Positions 56,875-64,000 of a stretch of 64,000 bases of DNA are shown in pieces. Numbering within the stretch: position 1 is the stretch's first letter; every line of letters begins with the position of its first letter. Source of the stretch: Oenanthe sinensis. Lineage: Eukaryota; Streptophyta; Magnoliopsida; Apiales; Apiaceae. The translations under genes and the position numbers were made by a program. The stretch lies in assembly GCA_028671895.1 (NCBI GenBank), contig CM053794.1:20198501-20262500 (forward strand). The letters are read 5' to 3'. Under the pieces are notes generated by a model. That model ran no database searches. It was not told where the DNA came from and saw only the letters and a program-made list of their open reading frames with translations.

Positions 56875-58560
56875 ATTGATATCAGAGTTTGTTGATTGAT
56901 ATACAAATCAAGATCACTGTGAAACACACCGTGCCGAAACTGCTTACTAAGAACGGAGGTCTTCTTAAATAAGTTTAAAATATAAACTCTTAATAAGTTT
57001 ATTTTATAAACTTTATAAAAAAAAATTTATAAACTTTTATTAGTTTATGTTATAAATTTTAATTAATTTATTTTATAAATTTTATAAAACTTTTTATTTT
57101 AAATCTATTTAACAGCGTGGTCCATTTTTCAGCCAGCTTTCATGCTTATTTATCCATACATCTTGCTTTGGCAGTAAAGTGAACAAGTGATATATGCATA
57201 CGAGTTGAGTAACCAGTGTAAAAACGCATCCAAGCCTACCTGGTCATTTACCCAGTGACTTGGTTTACACGTGCATGACATATGCCTAGCAGCGCCTTCA
57301 ACGATTCTCAAAAGACACGCGCCTAACATGGTTTTGTTTTGTGTGACCAGCGCCCTCAAGCTTCTAACACGGCATGCGCCCCCAAGAACTATCAGTCCAA
57401 GCACCCTCACGAACTCTGGTGCGCAGCGCCACCAAAATTTATCGCCTCAAATTTGTTTTTGGTATTCCAAATTTTGTACCTTTTAATTTTTAATTTTTTT
57501 AGATTTATTTATTTTTTCAAAAAATTTAAGATTCTTCAAAACTAAATTTTTTCTTAAAATATTAATTTACGGATCTTTAATTTTTAAGATATTTCAAATA
57601 TTCTTGAAAATTAATTATTTGTAAATTTTTATTTTTGATTAATTTATTTTCTAAGAAAATTAAAAGTTCTGTAAATTTAAATTTTTCTTAAATATTAATT
57701 CGAGTGTGCCCAAGAAGTAGTAGTTGCAGATTTTTTTGGGTATTGAAGACAATTAACATTGATTGCAGAAAACACAATGAAGTTAATTCTAGAACGGGTG
57801 AAGAAGAAGTGATATTAATTTTCTCAGAGGTTTACTCCATAGGATCCCACTGGTTATTCGGATGCTGGAAAAGAAGAGATTAATTTGGGGACAATTTTTG
57901 GTTGATTTGAGTTGAATTTTTGGGTGAAAAATCTTAGGGGTTGAAGTAGTGCAGGAGAATAGACTAGACTATCTGGTATCTCAGTACAAATCTTAAAGTT
58001 TATTCTACAGAGAGATTACATGAAATTCGTGTTAACACTGCAGATCATCTGGAATGTAGGATTACAGTCATTAGAGATCTAAGGATACGACCACATCATC
58101 TTTAGATGAACTATTTGTGTGCTGAAGACCTATGAACTAGAATAAGAGCCGAAGAAGATAATATTTGGTAAAACATGTTGTTAGTATATTCACTGTATTT
58201 GTGACCCATGAACCAAATTTGATTGAAATCAAGGTTGAAGACCTCTGAACAAAAATGAAATGATCCTAGAAGCTGAATTGAAGATGTAGTAGTTCGAGGT
58301 AGTGGTCAAGGTATTGTATGTGAATCTTACACTTTGAAATAACCTGAGAACTGGACTGCAAGCCAAGCCTGCAAGGCAATTGGAAATTTTTCTTAAAATA
58401 TTAATTTACGGGTTTTTAATTTTTAAGATATTTCAAATATTCTTGAAAATTAATTATTTGTAAATTTTTATTTTTGATTAATTTATTTTCAAAAAAAATA
58501 AAAGTTCTGTAAATTTAAATTTTTCTTAGATATTAATTCCCCAAATTTACATTTATGTCA
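56875..58560 (+). mobile_element. internal remnant of the third-family element
   Basis: Begins with a degenerate primer site (ttgatatcagagt). It contains no gag or pol. Instead, at 57290-57440, there is a second cluster of gcgcccccaag-type motifs, followed by AT-rich sequence resembling the non-coding region before the inner element's third ORF. The ORFs at 57150-57545 read through the motif cluster in several frames and are not genes. The coding part appears to have been deleted. Confidence 0.45.
57546..58545 (+). repeat. direct repeat of about 160 bp flanking a 680-bp unique segment
   Basis: 57546-57706 and about 58385-58545 are near-identical (ttcttaaaatattaatttacgg ... to ...tctgtaaatttaaatttttctta). 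The segment between them has no ORF or known motif. The arrangement could be a duplication with insertion, or two copies of a larger unit after deletion. Confidence 0.75.
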
Positions 58561-58769
58561 TTAAGACAAATTCCCTCATGATCTAGGTAGGGTAAACGTG
58601 TGAATTAGGTAATTTATTTGGCCAGTTTTGTATATTAATTGGTTCATCGAACATCTTTTTTAGAAGGACATAAATGATTTTTCACACTCAATATCAACTT
58701 TATATGTCCCTTCTAATTGTTATTGAGCAAATACAATGAATTTAAAATGCTCCATTTTGATTGACCACT

Positions 58770-58781
58770 AAATGTGAATAT
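58770..58781. repeat. target-site duplication of the LINE (left copy)
   Basis: aaatgtgaatat occurs here and at 63699-63710 right after the LINE's A tail. A 12-bp duplication with an A tail is typical of L1 target-primed insertion. Confidence 0.8.
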
Positions 58782-58987
58782 ATTGACTCTTCTAATTTAA
58801 GAGACAAAATTAGTATGTTTTCTCTCTCTGTTTTTTCAGAGTTCTCTTGTCTAAGATGGCAAGTTAAAGCTATTGGTTAATTTCTTTCTTATTCGAAGAT
58901 CTCTATCAATCATTTGAGTTTTTCATTTTATATCATCTGCTTTGGGTAAAGTGCAGCCATGGCAAGAGGGGGGAATCATTGGAAGAA

Positions 58988-60142
58988 ATGTATGCTAATC
59001 TGGTTATCGAAGATGAGGACGAGGAGAAAATAATAGTGGGTAATAAGGAGGTGGCGGAGGAAAAACAAGAATTTGTGCTGATAGGGAGGTTTTTAACGGA
59101 AAAGGATATAAAATTTTACGCTATGAGGAATATTATGGCTTCAGTATGGAGGCCAAAGGAGGGTATGGAGATACATGATTTGGGGGATCGTCGTTATTCA
59201 TTTGTATTTTATCATGTAATGGATTTACAGAAAGTACTGGATGGTGGTCCATGGTCATTTGATCAGGCATTATTGGTGTTAAATCGACTGCAAGAATCTG
59301 AGAATCCTCATATGGTGAAATTACAGGAGACGGAGATGTGGGTACAGGTTTATGATATTCCTCGAGGGCTGTTATCTGAGAATATCCTTAAGAGTGTGGG
59401 AGAATCCATTGGAAGGTATGTTAAATCTGATCCATCTAATTTTAATGGTGCATGGAAATCGTTTGTAAGGGTCAGAGTGGCCATGAACGTGGAGAAATCA
59501 TTAAAAAGAAGGATGAAAATAAAAAGAGAAGGGGCGGGGTGGAGTTGGATTAACTTCAAATATGAGAGACTTAGTACGTTTTGTTTCGTATGTGGAAGGA
59601 TTGGTCATTCTGATCGCGAGTGTAATGTTGTATATGCAAACCCGGAGAAGGTTGTTGCTCGAGCTTATGGTACTTGGTTACGTGCACCAACAAGAAATGC
59701 TAGTGGTAATACGGTGTCAAGATGGCTTTAGAACACCAGTGATGGCACTAATACATGGTCAGCTAGCAGGTCAAAGTCAGGATCAGCAACTACCAATAAA
59801 GATGGAGGAGGAGAAAAATATGCAGCGAGATTCATGGAAGTTGATGGAGTGGTTACCGAAATTAACGGTGAGGGGGATGGGGTTAATGTTAAAGCACGGA
59901 TATCAATGGAAGGGAATATAGGAAATCAATTTGTAAATCAGTTGGAGAATTTTATGGGAGGGAAAGGTGGAGTTAAGGAAATAGATGTTTTAGATCCAAA
60001 AAGAAAACGGGTGGAGGAGGATATATTGGAAAGCGGATTTATAGGGGAGAATGATAATCAGATTATGGAGGATAAGTCAAAAAATGGGTCAAAAAACGGA
60101 CAAGGGGTGGGTTCTGGACTCCAGGCCCACCAGACATTATGA
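58988..60142 (+). pseudogene. LINE ORF1 (DUF4283 plus CCHC knuckle)
   Basis: DUF4283-type N-terminal region (FVLIGRFLTEKDIKFYAMRN, VWRPKEG, VLDGGPWSFD). The zinc knuckle CFVCGRIGHSDREC lies near 59580-59620. A basic C-terminal DPKRKR segment follows. One in-frame TAG at 59729-59731 breaks it. An upstream ATG at 58959 lies in another frame across a G-run, so the true start may be there with an indel; the first in-frame ATG is 58988. The stop TGA at 60140-60142 overlaps ORF2's ATG. ORF1 protein binds the element RNA. Confidence 0.85.
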
Positions 60143-61371
60143 GTATCATAGGCTGGAACTGTCGTGGGCTGGCCAACCCACGAGCAGTTAATTTCTTTAA
60201 GGAATTAGTCCAACAAGTAAGGCCCAATTTAATTTTTCTTTCTGAAATTCTAGGAAATAAGAAAAAAATTGAAAAAAATTGTAGATTGGTGCACTTTGCA
60301 GACTGTTTTGTAGTAGACTCACAGGGGCAAGGAGGTGGCTTAGCGTTACTGTGGAAAAATGCTGGAGCAGTAGAAATAAAAGGAAGTTGTAATCACTATA
60401 TAGATTTTAAGGTTGTTTGTGAGCAGATAGGCCGTTGGAGATACACAGGATTTTATGGGTGTCCGGAGAGATATAGAAGACATGAATCCTGTGATTTATT
60501 ACGGGGTTTAGTTGATGAATCAAATCTACCGTGGTGTGTGGTTGGAGACTTTAATGACATGATGTTTGCTCATGAAAAGAGAGGGGGTAGATCTCAACCT
60601 AGGGGGCTGTTGGATGGTTTTACAGAGACAGTAAATGAGTGTGGATTGATAGATATGGGGTTTGTAGGTAATGAGTTCACTTGGGAGAGATCAAGAGATC
60701 AAGTTAATTGGATACAGGAACGGCTCGATAGGGGATTAACGAATCAGAGTTGGCAAAATATGTTTCCAGATGCGCAAGTACGAGTTTGGGATGTGTCAAC
60801 ATCAGATCACCTTCCGTTGGTAGTAGAGCTAAATAAGTTAAGATCGCGACGAGATGTTTATGGTGTGAGACAGTATAATGAAGAAAGGGATAAATATCTA
60901 CGTTTGTTGGAGAAACAAGAAGTTTTTTGGAGCCAAAGACCAAAGCAATTTTGGCTTAAACATGGTGATCAAAACTCTAGATTTTTCCACAATTTTGCTA
61001 CAGGAAGAAAGAGACATAATCAGTTAAAAGGCTTGAGGAATAATGATGGGGAATGGAAGGAGGATGAGACAGATATACAGGACATTGTGGTGGATTATTT
61101 TGAACAGCTGTTTAAGTCTACTTCGAATGCAGAGGTATTATCGGAAAGAGAAACTGTTTCACATGTTAATGAGGAGCAGAATAAATATCTGATTCAGCCT
61201 ATTGAACAAGAGGAAGTGAAATCATCTATCTTCTCAATGCATCCAGAGAAATCACCTGGTGAAGATGGACTTAATCCTGCATTTTACCAAACTTATTGGA
61301 GTATAGTCGGTAAGGATATGGTGAGTTTCTGTGCGGATTTTTTTGCAACTGGGAGATGCAAGCTGAGGTAA
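60139..61371 (+). pseudogene. LINE ORF2, endonuclease domain and RT start
   Basis: Exonuclease-endonuclease-phosphatase domain: IGWNCRGLANPRAV at the start, GDFNDMMF at about residues 140-147, and STSDHLPLVVEL at about 225-235 with the catalytic Asp-His. It nicks target DNA for target-primed reverse transcription. The frame then reads an RT-upstream region (PEKSPGEDGLNPAFYQTYW) and runs off at 61371, because a one-base frameshift near 61353 moves coding to the next frame. Confidence 0.92.
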
Positions 61372-62744
61372 ATCGTACTGTAGTTTGTCTTATTCCAAAA
61401 GTTAAAAATCCTCAACGTATGACTGATTTGCGCCCGATCTCATTGTGTAATGTATTGTTTAGAATCTTGTCGAAAGTAATGGCAAATAGGCTTAAATGTT
61501 GCCTATCTAATTTGATTTCGATTAATCAAAGTGCATTTGTTGAAGGAAGGTTATTGACGGATAATGCCTTGGTGGCGTTTGAAGTAAATCATTATATTCG
61601 ACGAAAGACTCAAGGGAAGAATGGGTGTGCAGGCTTAAAAATCGATGTCTCTAAAGCCTATGACAAGCTTGAGTGGCAGTTTGTTGAAGACATGTTGAAT
61701 AAATTCGGGTTTCATCATATATTGATTGATCGGGTAATGAAGTGCATTGGAACTGTTACGTACAGTTTTCTGCAGCAAGGCAAGGTATTTGGGGAGGTTA
61801 AGCCAGCGAGAGGGATCCGGCAAGGGGATCTCATATCCCCATATTTATATATATTATGTGCTGAAGGCCTTAGTTCGATTATCAGGAGAAATGAGGAGGT
61901 TGGCTTGATTCACGGATGTAAGATTGCTAATGAAGCACCAAGAGTGTCTCACTTACTTTTTGCAGATGACTGCTACTTTTTTTTTAAAGCAACAACAAGT
62001 GAGGCTATGGTAATGAAGAATGTGTTGAAACGATATGAGGCAGTGTCTGGGCAGGCAATAAACTTTAATAAATCTAGCATCACATTCAGCCCTAATACAG
62101 AAGTGGAAGTTAAGAGGAGGATATGTGAAATTCTGGAGGTGGAGGCAGTTGATACACCGGGTAGATACTTGGGAATTCCAATGGTAGTGGGGAGGAAAAA
62201 GAACGAAGTCTTTGGGTTTCTTACGGATAAAGTGAAGCAGAAATTACAAATATGGGGTAATAAAAATATGTCAAAGGCTAGGAAGTGTACGTTATTGAAG
62301 ACATCGGGTCAAGTGGTGCCGAATTTTTGGATGAACCTTATGGTTATACCAACTGAAGTTTGTAATGTGATTCAGAGGCAAATGAATAAATTTTGGTGGG
62401 GTAATGGAGGTCAAAGCAAGGGTGTGAAGTGGATGGCGTGGGGAAGAATGTGTGAAACTAAGGAGAATGGTGGTTTGAGATATAAAGAATTGCAGCACTT
62501 TAATGGAGCGATGCTTGCAAAACAAGGGTGGAGGCTAGTAAATGGGGAGAACAGTTTTGTTACAAGTATAATGAAAGCGCGATATTTTCCTAGAACAGAT
62601 TTTTTGAATGCTAAGTTGGGAGGTAATCCCAGCTATATGTGGCGTAGCATCCTATCGGCTCAGGACTTGGTAAAACAAGGATGTAGAAAGAGGATAGGGG
62701 ATAGTATGGATACGTTTGTTTGGAAAAGGGTTGATAGGGGATAG
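61356..62744 (+). pseudogene. LINE ORF2, reverse transcriptase domain
   Basis: Continuous RT from VCLIPKVKNPQRMTDLRPIS through AGLKIDVSKAYDKLEW and RGIRQGDLISPYLY to the catalytic LLFADDCYFF. The thumb-like region and the start of the zf-RVT linker follow (GGLRYKELQHFNGAMLAKQ, YMWRSI). The first Met is only where the frame resumes after the shift, not a true start. It ends in rearranged sequence at about 62690-62745. Confidence 0.95.
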
Positions 62745-62769
62745 TAAGGATACGTAGCATCCTATCGTG

Positions 62770-63669
62770 TCGATTTTGTTTACCTACTGCTGTTGAGCTG
62801 AGAAGTAAAAGGGTTGATATTGCAACTGCGTGTTCGTGGTGTCATGTTTATGAGGAAAATAGTATTCATATTTTCTTTGATTACATCTTTGCAAGAGCTG
62901 TGTGGGATGCTGTTGGACTAGCAAGTCTAATTCAGTACATGCTAGATGAAAACATCCTAGATGTGTTTAAGAAAATCTTTGACCAATGTACAAGAGACCA
63001 GGCTGCTATAGTAGCTTTGCTGTGTTGGAGTCTTTGGAACCGAAGGAATAAGTGGATATGGGATCATATAAATATGTCAGTATATGGAACAAAAGCAGCA
63101 GCCCTTCGATTTTTAGATGACTGGAAGAATGCTCAAAGGGAAGAAACGAAGAAAAAACGAGGTCAGAGCACGGGTAGTAAAGTGTGGAAGAAGCCAGACA
63201 TGAGATGGGTTAAAGTAAATACGGATGCAGCAGTTACACCAGGTCTGCAACGTATTGGTACTGGTGCGGTAATCAGAGATGCAGATGGGCGTTTCTTGCA
63301 TGCGAGATCTATGGATATTGAAGGGGAATGGAGCGTTAAAGAAGCAGAGGCTCGAAGTCTTAAGGATGCTATTGAATGGGCTGAGCGTTTGGGGTTTAAG
63401 AAATGTGTTTTCGAAACAGATTCAAAGCAGCTAGTTGATGCCTGCAAGGGGGGGGGGGGTCTGGGAGATCAAATTTCCACTCCATTGTAGCCGATTGTAT
63501 AGATGTTTTTCAGCACCTTGATGAAGTACATGTGCAATTTATTTATAAATCTGCGAACATAGTAGCTCATACGTTAACTCGACCTTCTAGTTCTATGCCA
63601 GGTTTCTATGAATGGCAGGGAAATGCCCGTGAATACATTCTTGATGTATTGAATTATGATATGAGTTAA
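62770..63669 (+). pseudogene. LINE ORF2, zinc-finger linker and RNase H domain
   Basis: FCLPTAVELRSKRVDI and CSWCHVYEENSIHIFFD are the end of the zf-RVT linker. RNase H (RVT_3 type) follows: VKVNTDAAVTPG, TGAVIRDADG, VKEAEARSLKDA, FETDSKQLVDA. The frame is lost at a 12-G run (63448-63459) and continues in another frame as DVFQHLDEVHVQFIYKSAN then AHTLTR, ending at TAA 63667-63669. The start of the linker is missing because of the deletion at 62690-62770. Confidence 0.88.
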
Positions 63670-63710
63670 GTAATGCACGTACTTTTATTTCAAAAAAAAA
63701 ATGTGAATAT

Positions 63711-63950
63711 TACCGAATTAAAGACCAGTTTAACTATAATCTATGTATTTATAAAAATTCATTTCATGCTTTTTTTATATGAAGTCTATCGGTTGCCTTC
63801 ATGCATTAAAGCTTGACCGTTTGTATGATAAGTTATAAAAGAGAATAATTTTCATTTTAAGTTATTTTTATAATTATTAAAAATTTATCCGATCAAATAC
63901 AAAAATTATGTAAATTTGACAATTTTTATAAAATAAATGTTAAAGACCTA
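63711..63950. other. sequence right of the LINE, no gene seen
   Basis: AT-rich flank of the LINE; no feature recognised. Confidence 0.4.
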
Positions 63951-64000
63951 GAGGTCGTTTGGTTCATGAAATGATATCGGGTTGAAATTAGGAATCGGGT
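63951..64000. mobile_element. start of a MITE of the 686-1171 family (cut by window end)
   Basis: gaggtcgtttggttcatga... matches the inverse of the right end of the element at 686-1171 (ggggtcgtttgatttatga), including the further phrase tgatatcgggttgaaattag versus agtatcgtgatggaatcag. The remainder lies outside the window. Confidence 0.6.

Larger units (their letters stand above)
58782..63701 (+). mobile_element. L1-type LINE retrotransposon, defective
   Basis: Order: 5' leader, ORF1 (nucleic-acid binding, zinc knuckle), ORF2 (endonuclease, reverse transcriptase, zinc-finger linker remnant, RNase H), short 3' end, A tail (63692-63701), flanked by a 12-bp duplication. Presence of the leader suggests insertion at or near full length, with lesions afterwards: one in-frame stop in ORF1, one frameshift between endonuclease and RT, a scrambled deletion near 62690-62770, and a 12-G run in RNase H. 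Confidence 0.93.

Noticed and set aside
57150..57545. Overlapping ORFs on both strands near 57.3 kb
   Set aside because: They exist because the GC-rich gcgcccccaag motif cluster has few stops. No frame is favoured and no domain is seen.
1..64000. CRISPR arrays, rRNA, tRNA genes, bacterial-type operons
   Set aside because: None seen. The regular short repeats found are LTR motifs, tandem duplications or microsatellites. The initiator-tRNA-like 12-mers are retrotransposon primer sites, not tRNA genes.

Overview
This is a stretch of plant nuclear DNA, most likely from a eudicot. It is AT-rich, has intron-containing genes, and about three quarters of it is transposable-element sequence. I cannot name the species from the sequence. 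All assignments rest on reading motifs by eye; no search was run.

Left third (2.4-29.0 kb): a nested pair of large Ty1/copia retrotransposons, both on the minus strand and both of Sirevirus type (LTRs of 1.1-1.5 kb, initiator-Met-tRNA primer site, Gag with coiled coils and two zinc knuckles, and a very long third ORF between pol and the 3' LTR). The outer element runs 2407-28970 and is flanked by the 5-bp duplication gatta. The inner element runs 11237-25378, is flanked by catgt, and sits in the gag-pro part of the outer one. Both are dead. The outer has lost most of integrase and half of reverse transcriptase. The inner is nearly full length, broken mainly by single in-frame stops, with a 385-bp deletion in its 5' LTR. 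The outer element itself landed in a Helitron-like repeat; a paralogue at 40.7-43.2 kb shows what the target looked like before insertion.

Middle (29-50 kb): the low-copy part. It holds a frameshifted nucleoredoxin-like pseudogene (about 29.6-31.7 kb), an intact two-exon CONSTANS-like B-box/CCT gene (36082-37686), a degraded gene of the putative gypsy-type transposon protein family containing a perfect 32-bp inverted repeat (38.3-40.2 kb), a Helitron candidate (40659-43229), a MIR159/319-type precursor hairpin (44871-45063) with a TATA-like box upstream, two adjacent MITEs, and a complex I NDUFB10-type gene (50239 down to about 47419) whose codon 22 is a stop.

Right third (50.9-64 kb): a TRIM-like miniature element; the 5' end of a short-LTR copia element fused to the 3' end of an outer-family Sirevirus-like element; an LTR related to the inner family (55082-56874) with an internal remnant; and an L1-type LINE (58782-63701) with a 12-bp target duplication, overlapping ORF1/ORF2 and several lesions. 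A MITE of the family at 686-1171 begins at the right edge.

The most unusual pattern is that three Sirevirus-like families each carry a different short motif clustered in the LTR (TTGACAGT/ACTGTCAA in the outer, AACYRTCGAG in the inner, GCGCCCCCAAG in the third). Each repeats its own motif in a second, internal cluster. In the two elements where position can be judged, that cluster lies just upstream of the third ORF. This looks like a duplicated promoter or factor-binding module for that ORF.
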